Shown: one piece after another, positions 1-9,085 of the stretch | Position numbering within the stretch: the first letter of the stretch is position 1 | How the letters are laid out: each line of letters starts with the position of its first letter | DNA from: Ferruginibacter sp. HRS2-29 | GTDB taxonomy: Bacteria; Bacteroidota; Bacteroidia; Chitinophagales; Chitinophagaceae | Assembly: GCF_024343615.1 (NCBI RefSeq) | Contig: NZ_RJUB01000002.1 | Location: 86,205 to 150,204, forward strand | Length of the DNA: 64,000 nucleotides | Direction of reading: 5' to 3' | Made by a program: the position numbers and the translations under genes | Notes under the pieces: generated by a model | What the model was told of the DNA's origin: nothing | Databases searched by the model: none | The model's input: only the letters and a program-made list of their open reading frames with translations

Positions 1-1253
1 TTGCAAGTTTACTCTTTGTTGTTCTTCTTTCTGCCAATAACAATGTGTTTGCGCAAGATGGTGAAGCATTGTTTAAAGCCAATTGTGCCAACTGTCATAA
101 GCCGGATGTAGACTTTACCGGCCCGGCGCTGAAAGGCTGGAAGGAAAGAGAACCTGAAGAAGGCTGGGTATACAAGTGGATCGCCAGCCCTGCCGGTATG
201 ATCGGTAGCGGCGATGCATACGCGGTAAAGCTTGCGGCAAAGTGGAAGCCTACGGTGATGACCGGTTTTTCGCAATTGAAAAAAGCGGAGATCGATGCCA
301 TCCTGAAATATGTGGATGATTATACCCCACCAGCACCGGCAGCAGGTGGAGCAGTAGCAGGTAGTACAGAAGGCGGTTCAGACAATTCATTACTCTTCGG
401 TATCCTTACCCTGGTATTGGCAGTGGTAGGTATTATATTATTGCAGGTAAACAGTAACCTCCGTAAACTTTCCGACGAAAAAGAAGGCATTCATCGTGGC
501 GAACCGGTTCCTTTCTACAGAAACAAGACTTACCTGATGATCGGCGTATTGTTCTTTGCGGTACTTACCGGTTACTTCCTTACAAATGCAGCGATCGGCC
601 TGGGCCGTATGAAGAATTACCAGCCGGTACAACCGATCTATTATTCGCATAAAGTTCATGCCGGTGTAAACCAGATCAGTTGTCTTTACTGCCATGGTGG
701 TGCACAGGACAGCAAGCAGGCGAGCATTCCTTCGGTGAATGTGTGTATGAACTGTCACATGGCGATCAAAGAATACAAAGGCGACCCGATCGTACGTGAA
801 GATGGTTCTTCCGTGAACGGAACTGCCGAGATCCAGAAACTGTATTCTTATGCAGGCTGGAACCCTACCACGAAATCTTACAATCCCGATAATAATCACG
901 ATGGCATTCCTGATGGTGCCCGCCCGATCGAATGGGTGAAGATCCACAATCTTCCGGATCACGTGTATTTCAACCACAGCCAGCATATCAAAGTGGGCCA
1001 GCAGCAATGCCAGACCTGCCATGGAAATATCCAGGATATGGGCGAAGTGTACCAGTTTGCTGAACTGAGCATGGGCTGGTGTATCAATTGCCACAGGGAA
1101 ACCAAGGTTAACTTCTTCAACGAAGCTGACAGCAGTGGCAACAAGTTTTACAGCATTTACGAGAAATTCCACAAGGATATCAAGAATCACAAAATGGATA
1201 GCGTGACTGTAGAGCATATTGGTGGTACAGAGTGTCAGAAATGTCACTACTAA
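1..1253 (+). CDS. actA: ActA, multiheme cytochrome c subunit of alternative complex III (5' end cut by window)
   Basis: The reading frame is already open at base 3, so the true start lies upstream; the first visible residues are the end of a signal peptide finishing near VFAQ. Six CXXCH heme c motifs are visible: CANCH close to the N-terminus, then CLYCH, CMNCH, CQTCH, CINCH and CQKCH. The first sits in a small monoheme cytochrome c domain, followed by two hydrophobic segments (about 385-450 and 525-590 nt) and the five-heme domain. Known family role: ActA passes electrons from the complex to periplasmic acceptors or directly to cytochrome oxidase. It heads the act operon, with actB 108 bp downstream. 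A pentaheme ActA plus an extra N-terminal heme domain is what I see; whether that extra domain is standard in this family I did not check. Confidence 0.93.
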   Translation, partial: ASLLFVVLLSANNNVFAQDGEALFKANCANCHKPDVDFTGPALKGWKEREPEEGWVYKWIASPAGMIGSGDAYAVKLAAKWKPTVMTGFSQLKKAEIDAILKYVDDYTPPAPAAGGAVAGSTEGGSDNSLLFGILTLVLAVVGIILLQVNSNLRKLSDEKEGIHRGEPVPFYRNKTYLMIGVLFFAVLTGYFLTNAAIGLGRMKNYQPVQPIYYSHKVHAGVNQISCLYCHGGAQDSKQASIPSVNVCMNCHMAIKEYKGDPIVREDGSSVNGTAEIQKLYSYAGWNPTTKSYNPDNNHDGIPDGARPIEWVKIHNLPDHVYFNHSQHIKVGQQQCQTCHGNIQDMGEVYQFAELSMGWCINCHRETKVNFFNEADSSGNKFYSIYEKFHKDIKNHKMDSVTVEHIGGTECQKCHY

Positions 1254-1318
1254 GCATACGCATACTTTCTATACAATAGGATAGTTCATTTAGAGAAATA
1301 AGTAACAATTTATAATTA

Positions 1319-1350
1319 GCACATTTGCACATCTGCACATTTGCATATTT
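1319..1350. repeat. Four tandem 8-bp GCACATTT-type units
   Basis: Four consecutive 8-bp units: GCACATTT, GCACATCT, GCACATTT, GCATATTT, ending 11 bp before the actB start codon. A related array (GCAAATTT type) precedes cyoE. Confidence 0.7.
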
Positions 1351-1361
1351 GAAAATAAATT

Positions 1362-4300
1362 ATGAGTAACAAAAAGTACTGGCAAAATTTCGGAGACCTT
1401 ACAGATTCTGAACGTTTTCAGCAGGCGAAAGAGAAAGAATTTCAGGAAGAGCTGCTGCCATTGGAAGAATTGGACGGGAAGGGATTACTGGATGCGAAAA
1501 CGCCGAGAAGAGACTTTCTTAAATATTTAGGCTTCAGCACTGCTGCGGCTGCGATCGCGGCCAGCTGCGAAATGCCGGTACGTAAAGCGGTACCTTACCT
1601 CAACAGGCCGGATAGCATTATCCCGGGGGTATCGGATTTTTACGCCAGCACTTATGTAAATGGTGGCGACGCGATCAGCGTATTGGTAAAACAACGCGAT
1701 GGCCGTCCGATCAAGATCGAAGGGAACGAACTTTCTTCCGTTACCAAAGGCGGTACCAACGCTCAGGCACAGGCTTCCGTACTTGATCTTTACGACCCGA
1801 TCCGTTTGCGTAACCCATTACAGAAAAACGGCGAAGGATTCAAAGAAGTAACCAGCTTCGACGCATTTGATAACATGGTCGCTTCGGCGATCGGCGCTAT
1901 CGGAAGCAAACCATTGGTACTCCTTACCTCTACCATTCATTCACCCTCTACTTTACAGATCATCGGCGAATTCCTGGCGAAATACCCGGGCAGCCGCCAC
2001 GTACAATACGATGCAGTAAGCCATAGCGGTATGTTGCTGGCAAATGAAGCATCTTATGGTAAAAGGGCTATCCCTTCTTACCAGTTCGATAAAGCAAAAG
2101 TGATCGTGAGCCTGGGCGCCGATTTCCTCGGAACATGGCTGAACAGCACTGAATACAGCAAACATTATGCAGACAACAGGAAAGTGAAAGGCCAGGCAAA
2201 CCCTGAACTCAGCCGTCACATCCACTTCGAAAGCATGATGAGCCTTACCGGCAGCAACGCCGATGACAGGTACATGCACAAACCATCCGAAACCGGCGCG
2301 ATCGCATTGAACCTCGCAGCCAAACTGGGGGTAGCGGTATCCGCTCCGGCCATCGATGCTAAATTGAAAGCCGGCATCGACAAAACTGCCGCCCTTCTTG
2401 CAGCAAGCAAAGGAAGTGCGCTGGTGGTTTCCGGCAGCAACGACGCGAATGTTCAGATCGTGGTAAACGCGATCAATGAAGCGATCGGCGCAAATGGTAC
2501 TACTATCAACTGGGGGTCTACTACCAACATCCGCAAAGGTGTTGATACCGATATGGTGCAACTGGCCAACGACCTGAAAGCAGGCGCTATAGGCGGTTTG
2601 TTCGTTTACGACAGCAACCCTGTATATACTTATGCGCAAGGAAAACAACTGGCGGCAGATATCGCCAAACTTCCTTTGAGCGTTTCTTTCAACGGCTCCC
2701 TGGATGAAACGGCCGAACAATGTAAGTTCATCCTCCCAGCCCCACACTGGCTGGAAAGCTGGGGTGACGCGGAACCAAAATCAGGATACATCAGCCTTAT
2801 ACAGCCGATCATCAACCCACTGTTCAAAACAAGGCCTTTCCAGACTTCATTGCTGAAATGGAGCGGAAATACCAAATCTCCGGCAACGACTGTTCCGGCA
2901 GCAACAGCGGCAAAGGATACTACGAGGCCTTCAGCGGTGGCAGTTACACCTGTGCCCACTTCTGACAGTAATGGAGAATACGAAACTTATTACAAAAATT
3001 ACTGGATGTCTAAACTGGGTACAGTTGATACCTGGGATAAAGCATTGCAGGATGGTGTGATAGAACCAGCTACTCCTGTAATAGCAGCAGGCACTTACAA
3101 CGCTGGTAAACTGGCAGAAGCTGCTGCAAAGATCGCGGCTGTCAAAGGCGGCGCTACTGAAATAGTGCTTTACCAGAAGATCTCCATCGGAAATGGTTCA
3201 CAGGCCAACAATCCATGGTTGCAGGAAGTTCCGGATCCGATCTCTAAAGTGACCTGGGACAATTACGCGATGATGAACCCTGAACTGGCACACAAAATTT
3301 TTGGAATCGATGTAATAAAAAATCAGCGCGAGGCAGATAGTTACGAAGTAACACCGGAAAAACCGGTAGTGAAAATAACCGTGGGTGGAAATGTGCTGGA
3401 ATTGCCGGCATTGATCATCCCTGGTATACATTCCTCCACTATCGCGATAGCAGTAGGTTACGGCCGCCGCAGTGCCGCAGATAAGGATGGAGAAAACAAA
3501 GTAAGCCTCGAACGTATCGGCCGTGCCGCTACAGGTGCCGGTAAAAATGCTTACCCCCTGGTAACATTTGATGGTGTGAGCTTTGTATACTCAGCTTCAG
3601 CTTCTTTCGAAAAGACCAGTAATACTTATGCGCTTGCACAAACACAGGTGCATGGTTATACAGAAAAAAGGCCGGTGATCTACGAAACCAACCTGAAGAG
3701 CTTCGTGGAAAACCCGAAAGCATTGCTGGCGGAAGCCGCATTGGAAAGGGCAAACACCACTCCATACGGTAAAACAGATTTCGCAAAAGATGCTACCATG
3801 TACCCCGACCACGTAAAACCTGGTATCAAATGGGGAATGAGCATCGATCTCAATACCTGTACCGGTTGCAGCGCCTGCGTTGTAGCATGTACGGCAGAAA
3901 ACAACGTAAGCGTTGTGGGTAAAACCCAGGTACAACGTGCACATGAAATGCATTGGCTGAGGATCGACCGTTACTTTACCGGCGACCAGGAAAACCCGGA
4001 TGTGGTATTCCAGCCGATGTTGTGCCAGCATTGCGATAATGCGCCTTGCGAAAACGTTTGCCCGGTAGCCGCTACCAACCACAGCAGCGAAGGGTTGAAC
4101 CAGATGACTTATAACCGTTGTATCGGTACAAGATATTGCGCTAATAACTGTCCTTATAAAGTACGTCGTTTCAACTGGCTTGATTTCAACGGATCAGACA
4201 GTTTTGCTGACAACCAGAAACCACTGATCGGTGTAGATACAGATGAAGTGATCCTTCAGATGAATGACGACCTGACCAGGATGGTGCTGAACCCGGATGT

Positions 4301-4655
4301 TACCGTACGTAGCCGTGGTGTGATTGAAAAATGTTCTTTCTGCGTACAACGTCTTCAGGAAAGCAAACTGGAAGCGAAGAAACACCAGGACCCGACCATG
4401 GTCCGCAATGTAAAAGTTGCCTGCGCCCAGGCTTGTCCAAGCGATTGTATCACTTTTGGTAACGTAAACGATACAGAAAGCGATGTGTACAAAGCAAGGC
4501 AGGATCAAAACAGGAACTTCTACGTACTGGAACAACTGCACGTATTGCCAAACGTTAGCTACCTGGCTAAAGTGAGGAATACAGACAGGCACATCGGTCT
4601 GGAAGAAGAGGAAGAAACAACAACAGAAAAAGTAGCTGAACCGGCTCATCATTAA
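1362..4655 (+). CDS. actB: ActB, molybdopterin-oxidoreductase-like iron-sulfur subunit of alternative complex III
   Basis: A 1097-residue protein. A twin-arginine motif (RRDFLK, residues 49-54) precedes a hydrophobic stretch ending in AASC (Cys69), a possible lipobox, so it is probably exported folded by Tat and lipid-anchored. Residues about 80-780 resemble the molybdopterin oxidoreductase fold; in characterised ActB this part carries no cofactor. The C-terminal part has four cysteine clusters: CTGCSACVVAC near residue 833, CQHCDNAPCENVC near 888, CIGTRYCANNC near 920, and CSFC near 991 with CAQACPSDC near 1020. This fits the three [4Fe-4S] plus one [3Fe-4S] centres known for the family. It relays electrons from quinol to the ActA/ActE hemes. 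The protein ends in PAHH. Confidence 0.95.
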   Translation: MSNKKYWQNFGDLTDSERFQQAKEKEFQEELLPLEELDGKGLLDAKTPRRDFLKYLGFSTAAAAIAASCEMPVRKAVPYLNRPDSIIPGVSDFYASTYVNGGDAISVLVKQRDGRPIKIEGNELSSVTKGGTNAQAQASVLDLYDPIRLRNPLQKNGEGFKEVTSFDAFDNMVASAIGAIGSKPLVLLTSTIHSPSTLQIIGEFLAKYPGSRHVQYDAVSHSGMLLANEASYGKRAIPSYQFDKAKVIVSLGADFLGTWLNSTEYSKHYADNRKVKGQANPELSRHIHFESMMSLTGSNADDRYMHKPSETGAIALNLAAKLGVAVSAPAIDAKLKAGIDKTAALLAASKGSALVVSGSNDANVQIVVNAINEAIGANGTTINWGSTTNIRKGVDTDMVQLANDLKAGAIGGLFVYDSNPVYTYAQGKQLAADIAKLPLSVSFNGSLDETAEQCKFILPAPHWLESWGDAEPKSGYISLIQPIINPLFKTRPFQTSLLKWSGNTKSPATTVPAATAAKDTTRPSAVAVTPVPTSDSNGEYETYYKNYWMSKLGTVDTWDKALQDGVIEPATPVIAAGTYNAGKLAEAAAKIAAVKGGATEIVLYQKISIGNGSQANNPWLQEVPDPISKVTWDNYAMMNPELAHKIFGIDVIKNQREADSYEVTPEKPVVKITVGGNVLELPALIIPGIHSSTIAIAVGYGRRSAADKDGENKVSLERIGRAATGAGKNAYPLVTFDGVSFVYSASASFEKTSNTYALAQTQVHGYTEKRPVIYETNLKSFVENPKALLAEAALERANTTPYGKTDFAKDATMYPDHVKPGIKWGMSIDLNTCTGCSACVVACTAENNVSVVGKTQVQRAHEMHWLRIDRYFTGDQENPDVVFQPMLCQHCDNAPCENVCPVAATNHSSEGLNQMTYNRCIGTRYCANNCPYKVRRFNWLDFNGSDSFADNQKPLIGVDTDEVILQMNDDLTRMVLNPDVTVRSRGVIEKCSFCVQRLQESKLEAKKHQDPTMVRNVKVACAQACPSDCITFGNVNDTESDVYKARQDQNRNFYVLEQLHVLPNVSYLAKVRNTDRHIGLEEEEETTTEKVAEPAHH

Positions 4656-4672
4656 GAACGAAGAAATAATTC

Positions 4673-4714
4673 TTTGTGTCAAAATGCCAACAGCACTTTG
4701 ACAATTGACACAAA
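4673..4714. repeat. Inverted repeat between actB and actC
   Basis: TTTGTGTCAA at 4673-4682 is the exact reverse complement of TTGACACAAA at 4705-4714, with a 22-base spacer. It could form an intercistronic RNA hairpin 18 bp after the actB stop. There is an A-rich stretch but no clear T-tract on +, so processing or mRNA stability is more likely than termination. Confidence 0.6.
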
Positions 4715-4833
4715 AAATTTTCAAAGTTTAGGTTGAAATTGGAAAAAATAGAAGCTTAGTTTAAATAAAATTAATTACTGTTTATTGATTGCCAATAGGT
4801 TATCAAGTCAGGCCAAAAAGCTTAATAAAAGAT

Positions 4834-6288
4834 ATGTCATTACTGAAATACGAATCGCAACAAAGGGAACCGCTGGTAGATGGCGACAAGAACTATCACC
4901 AGGTAACGGAAGATATCATTGGCCCGATAGAGCTGAAGCCCACCAGGCTTTGGTATATCGGCTTCTGGATTAGTGTGGCACTCCTTTTATTCGGGGTGTA
5001 CTCGATCTATCGTGAGGTAACCTACGGTATCGGTCAGTGGAACCTTAATAAAACCATTGGCTGGGGTTGGGATATCACCAACTTCGTATGGTGGGTAGGT
5101 ATCGGGCATGCGGGTACGCTGATCTCTGCGATCCTGTTGCTCTTCCGCCAGGGCTGGAGAACCGGTGTGAACCGTGCGGCTGAAGCGATGACGATCTTTG
5201 CGGTAATGTGCGCAGGTCAGTTCCCGATCTGGCATATGGGCCGTGTGTGGATGGCGTTCTTCGTATTACCTTATGCAAATACCCGCGGCCCGCTTTGGGT
5301 AAACTTCAACTCTCCGTTGCTGTGGGACGTATTTGCGATCTCAACTTATTTCACCGTATCATTATTGTTCTGGTATTCTGGTCTGCTTCCGGATTTTGCA
5401 ACCGTAAGGGACAGGGCCAAAACAAAACTGCGTAAATTATTATATGGTATCGCAGCCTTCGGCTGGACTGGTAGTACCAAACACTGGCAACGTCACGAGT
5501 CTTTGTCACTGGTACTGGCAGGTTTGAGTACACCACTCGTACTTTCTGTACACACCATCGTATCTTTTGACTTTGCTACTTCCGTAATTCCCGGCTGGCA
5601 TACTACCATCTTCCCTCCGTACTTCGTAGCGGGTGCGATCTTCTCTGGTTTCGCCATGGTGCAAACCCTGCTGATCGTGGTAAGAAAAGTGATGAACCTG
5701 CAGGATTATATTACCATGGGGCATATCGAAGCGATGAACAAAGTGATCGTATTGACGGGTTCCATAGTAGGTTGTGCCTACCTTACCGAGCTTTTCATCG
5801 GTGCATATTACAGCCAGAACCTGTATGAAATGTATGTGTTCCAGGAAAACAGGGCCAACATTTTCAGTCCTTATGGTTGGAGCTACTGGCTGATGATGTT
5901 CTGTAACGTGGTTTCTCCGCAGTTGTTCTGGAGCAGGAAGTTGAGAAGGAATATCGCGGTTACCTTCTTCATGAGTATCATCGTAAACATCGGTATGTGG
6001 TACGAGCGTTTCGTGATCATCGTTACTTCCGTGTACCGTGATTTCTTACCATCGAGCTGGAGTACCTATTATAGCCCAAGTATCTATGAGATCGGTTTTT
6101 ACCTCGGTACATTCGGGTTGTTCTTCACCTGCTTCTTCCTGTTCGCTAAATATTTCCCTGTGATTGCATTGGCAGAGATCAAGTCGATCCTGAAAACGAG
6201 CGGTGAAAATTATAAAGCGAAAATGACAGATATCGAAAGGGCGGATGCAGAGAAGTTTTATATAGAAGAGGTAGAACACGCACATTAA
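4834..6288 (+). CDS. actC: ActC, NrfD/PsrC-type quinol-binding membrane subunit
   Basis: A 484-residue polytopic protein of the NrfD/PsrC family with about ten hydrophobic segments; in alternative complex III this subunit holds the quinol site next to the ActB iron-sulfur clusters and is a candidate for proton translocation. I chose the ATG at 4834 (MSLLKYES) because the frame upstream begins only with a TTG and its 15 residues have no family look. Motifs visible: the GPIELKPTRLWY entry to the first helix, and WHTTIFPPYFVAGAIFSG and GHIEAMNK in the core. The protein ends in EHAH. It is followed 65 bp later by actD. Confidence 0.95.
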   Translation: MSLLKYESQQREPLVDGDKNYHQVTEDIIGPIELKPTRLWYIGFWISVALLLFGVYSIYREVTYGIGQWNLNKTIGWGWDITNFVWWVGIGHAGTLISAILLLFRQGWRTGVNRAAEAMTIFAVMCAGQFPIWHMGRVWMAFFVLPYANTRGPLWVNFNSPLLWDVFAISTYFTVSLLFWYSGLLPDFATVRDRAKTKLRKLLYGIAAFGWTGSTKHWQRHESLSLVLAGLSTPLVLSVHTIVSFDFATSVIPGWHTTIFPPYFVAGAIFSGFAMVQTLLIVVRKVMNLQDYITMGHIEAMNKVIVLTGSIVGCAYLTELFIGAYYSQNLYEMYVFQENRANIFSPYGWSYWLMMFCNVVSPQLFWSRKLRRNIAVTFFMSIIVNIGMWYERFVIIVTSVYRDFLPSSWSTYYSPSIYEIGFYLGTFGLFFTCFFLFAKYFPVIALAEIKSILKTSGENYKAKMTDIERADAEKFYIEEVEHAH

Positions 6289-6289
6289 T

Positions 6290-6330
6290 AGTTCAAAAAG
6301 TTAGAACAGTTCAAAAGTTCAAAAAGGTTT
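6290..6330. repeat. Degenerate AGTTCAAAA tandem repeat
   Basis: Between the actC stop and actD the unit AGTTCAAAA recurs about three times with small changes (GTTCAAAAA, GTTAGAACA, GTTCAAAA, GTTCAAAAA). One more member of the short-unit repeats seen throughout this window. Confidence 0.5.
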
Positions 6331-6353
6331 AAAAAAAGCAAAAGCTAAATACT

Positions 6354-6944
6354 ATGGCTGGAGGAATAAAAAAATTTGTAGTTGGTTCATTCGATGACGA
6401 AGCGGTATTGTTTCCCGCGGTGAAGAATGTTCGCAAAGCAGGATACAAGATCCATGATGTGTACACACCATTTCCTGTGCATGGCCTGGATCACGCAATG
6501 GGTATCCGCGAAACGAGCCTGCATACCGCAGGGTTCATTTACGCCATCACCGGTACTACCACAGCGCTTACATTTATCAGCTGGGTATTTACCAAAGACT
6601 GGCCGTTGAACATCGGTGGTAAACCGCATTTCGCATTGCCGGCCTGGATCCCGATCACGTTCGAGCTGACTGTATTGTTTTCTGCCGTGGGCATGGTGCT
6701 TACTTTTTGCTACCTGTGTAACCTGGCCCCGTTTGTAAAAAAACATCATTTTCACCCAAGGGCAACTGATGACCTTTTTGTAATGGCCATTGAGTGCAGC
6801 GATAAAACAGACGACAATGAAGTACAAAATTTCCTTCAGAATGCCGGCGCAAAAGAGATCAATGTGCAGGTAGCTGAAACCGGCTGGTGGATCGGTCGTT
6901 ACGACAAAGAACAAAAGCTGTACAGGGACGAACCAGGATATTAA
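6354..6944 (+). CDS. actD: ActD, small membrane subunit of alternative complex III
   Basis: A 196-residue DUF3341-type protein. The N-terminal soluble half starts VGSFDDEAVLFPAVKNVR and contains the YTPFPVHGLDHAMGI motif characteristic of ActD. Two hydrophobic segments follow (about residues 58-80 and 99-122), then a cytoplasmic tail. Known role: structural subunit contacting ActC and ActF. Position between actC and actE supports the call. Confidence 0.93.
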   Translation: MAGGIKKFVVGSFDDEAVLFPAVKNVRKAGYKIHDVYTPFPVHGLDHAMGIRETSLHTAGFIYAITGTTTALTFISWVFTKDWPLNIGGKPHFALPAWIPITFELTVLFSAVGMVLTFCYLCNLAPFVKKHHFHPRATDDLFVMAIECSDKTDDNEVQNFLQNAGAKEINVQVAETGWWIGRYDKEQKLYRDEPGY

Positions 6945-6991
6945 TTTGAATTATTAACCCGCCTGTAAAACGCAGGCTGATAAATTGATAA

Positions 6992-7645
6992 ATGAAACGA
7001 TTTACTTATATAACAGCCATATTGGTAGCAGCAGTTGCAGTAAGCGTGGCGAGTTGCGACAGCAAACGTAAGCCAGGTAAGATCTACATGCCGGATATGA
7101 CCTATAGCCGTGCGTATGAATCTTATGCAGAACACGATACAGCTAAATTTACCATGGACATCAACGACAAAGGTGGCGATAAGATATTTTACAACAGCAT
7201 GCCTCCATCAGGTACGCTGAAAAGGGGCGAACTGTATCCTTACCCGCTGGCGCACGATACCAACAGCTACAAGATCAGCGGAACAGTGAAGAACCCGATC
7301 GATTCTTTGACAAAAGATCAGCTGGCGGAAGCAGGGAGGTTGTTCAACATCAACTGTGCGATCTGCCATGGTGAAAAAGGCGGCGGTAACGGCCCGCTGA
7401 GCTCAAAGATCGGTGCGATCGCAAACCTTACTTTGCCAAACTACGTGGCGATGGCAGACGGAACGATGTTTTATTCCATTACTTATGGCAAAAACGACAT
7501 GGGTAGCTATGCATCACAGCTTACAAGGGCACAGCGCTGGTCGATCATTAAATATGTAAGAACATTACAACCTAAAGCAGAAGCAGCTACTGCAGCAACA
7601 GCAGCACCGGCAAAAACAGACAGCACGGCAAAAACAGCAAAATAA
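6992..7645 (+). CDS. actE: ActE, monoheme cytochrome c lipoprotein
   Basis: A 217-residue protein with a lipoprotein signal ending VASC (Cys22), so it is expected to be anchored on the periplasmic face. One CXXCH motif (CAICHGEKGGGNGP, about residue 123) in a class I cytochrome c domain; the axial Met is probably in the MGSYASQL segment near residue 170. The C-terminus is low-complexity (Ala/Thr/Lys). ActE is the mobile or docking electron carrier that hands electrons from ActA to the oxidase CuA domain in characterised alternative complex III-oxidase supercomplexes. Confidence 0.94.
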   Translation: MKRFTYITAILVAAVAVSVASCDSKRKPGKIYMPDMTYSRAYESYAEHDTAKFTMDINDKGGDKIFYNSMPPSGTLKRGELYPYPLAHDTNSYKISGTVKNPIDSLTKDQLAEAGRLFNINCAICHGEKGGGNGPLSSKIGAIANLTLPNYVAMADGTMFYSITYGKNDMGSYASQLTRAQRWSIIKYVRTLQPKAEAATAATAAPAKTDSTAKTAK

Positions 7646-7677
7646 TTCAGAAGCATTAACACAAAATATTTTTTTAG

Positions 7678-8934
7678 ATGAACAACCATCAATTTGTATT
7701 ACCGGGAAGTTATAAAAAGTGGACCCTGATCCTTCTTATCGTGGGGCTGCTGACGATTGTGTACGGCTTTTTTGCATTCGATGCTACTGCTCATGGCGGC
7801 CATGGTCAAAATGTGGCGGCTACCCGTTTCTGGGCTGTGCTTTTACAGAATAGTGTGTATTGGCTCTTGCTGGTAAATGCTTCTATGTTCTTTATATGTG
7901 TTACTACCATGGCAATGGGCGGATGGCAGGTTGCCCTGCGCCGTGTTCCTGAGGCTATCTCCAGCGTGGTACCTATACTCGGATTGATTACTTTCATCAT
8001 ATTGCTTTGCATCGTTTTAGGCCACCGTACAGATATCTATCACTGGCTGGATGCAGAAGCGGTTGCACACGATAAAATACTGAAAGCAAAAAGCGCTTTC
8101 CTCAGTCCTGGTTTTTACATCACCTGGTCTGCAATTTCAATCGTCCTCTGGTCATTGCTTGGTCGCAAAATGCGCAAGCTGAGCCTTGATACGGATAAGA
8201 ACGGCACCATGGATTACGAAACAGGAAAAGCATGGATTTGGAAAAATACGGTTTGGGCTTCTTTATACACGGTATTCTTCGGACTTACCGTAGCTTCTAC
8301 CATTCCATGGATCTGGCTGATGAGCATCGATCCGCATTGGTACAGTACCATGTACAGCTGGTATGTTTTTGCAAGCACATTCGTGGCGAGCATGTCGCTG
8401 ATAGCCATCTATATTATTTACTTAAGGAGCAAAGGACAGCTGGAATATGTTACCGACGAGCATCTGCACGATATCGGTAAGTTCATGTTCGCGTTCTCCG
8501 TATTCTGGACATACTTATGGTTTTCTCAATATATGCTGATCTGGTACAGTAACCAGCCGGAAGAAACAAGGTATTTCGTTGACCGTATCGGTACTGCTGA
8601 AAAAAGCGGTCCTTTCCACGGGATCTTCTTCCTGAACCTGGCGCTGAACTTCCTGGGCCCGTTATTGATACTGATGAAAAAAGCGACCAAGAAAAGCTGG
8701 ACGGTAGTAACGCTTACTGCAGTGATGATCATCTTCGGTCACTGGATCGATGTATTCCAGATGGTGATGCCGGGCACTTTACACGAACATGCTGAACTGG
8801 GCTTCTTCGAATTCGGTTCTGCAGCATTCTTCATCGGGGTGATCATGTGGGGAGTAGGACGTTATATCACGAAAAATTCACTGGTGCCGAAAAATCATCC
8901 TTTCATGAAAGAAAGTATGATACACCATACATAG
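7678..8934 (+). CDS. actF: ActF, second polytopic membrane subunit of alternative complex III
   Basis: A 418-residue membrane protein with about ten hydrophobic segments, related to ActC but lacking a neighbouring iron-sulfur partner; a structural or proton-pathway role is known for the family. Motifs include TAHGGHGQ after helix 1, and GHWIDVFQMVMPGTLHEHAELGFFEFG towards the C-terminus. It ends in MIHHT. It closes the act set; 151 bp with repeats separate it from ctaC. Confidence 0.94.
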   Translation: MNNHQFVLPGSYKKWTLILLIVGLLTIVYGFFAFDATAHGGHGQNVAATRFWAVLLQNSVYWLLLVNASMFFICVTTMAMGGWQVALRRVPEAISSVVPILGLITFIILLCIVLGHRTDIYHWLDAEAVAHDKILKAKSAFLSPGFYITWSAISIVLWSLLGRKMRKLSLDTDKNGTMDYETGKAWIWKNTVWASLYTVFFGLTVASTIPWIWLMSIDPHWYSTMYSWYVFASTFVASMSLIAIYIIYLRSKGQLEYVTDEHLHDIGKFMFAFSVFWTYLWFSQYMLIWYSNQPEETRYFVDRIGTAEKSGPFHGIFFLNLALNFLGPLLILMKKATKKSWTVVTLTAVMIIFGHWIDVFQMVMPGTLHEHAELGFFEFGSAAFFIGVIMWGVGRYITKNSLVPKNHPFMKESMIHHT

Positions 8935-8936
8935 TC

Positions 8937-9024
8937 AATTAAGAATTAAGAATGTAGGTTCGCGCCTGTGGAGCGAACTGAAAAACAAAATACAAAAGTT
9001 GTAGGTCGTGCCTGTGGCGCAGAC
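8937..9024. repeat. AATTAAG heptads plus two GCCTGTGG hairpin repeats
   Basis: Just after the actF stop come two to three AATTAAG units. Then GTTCGC-GCCTGTGGA-GCGAAC (8958-8978), a perfect 6-bp stem, and a second copy of the same core at 9001-9024 (gtcGTGCCTGTGGCGCagac). The GCCTGTGGMGC core returns near 13084 and 13768, so this is a dispersed family. Confidence 0.6.
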
Positions 9025-9085
9025 AAAAAAAATTAAAAAGGTCTTGAAAATGTAAAGGCATTGAAAGACGCTAAAATTTTATCAA

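Noticed and set aside
438..1247. Long open frame antisense to actA
   Set aside because: It mirrors the coding frame of a clear cytochrome gene, has no family likeness and no promoter; antisense shadow.
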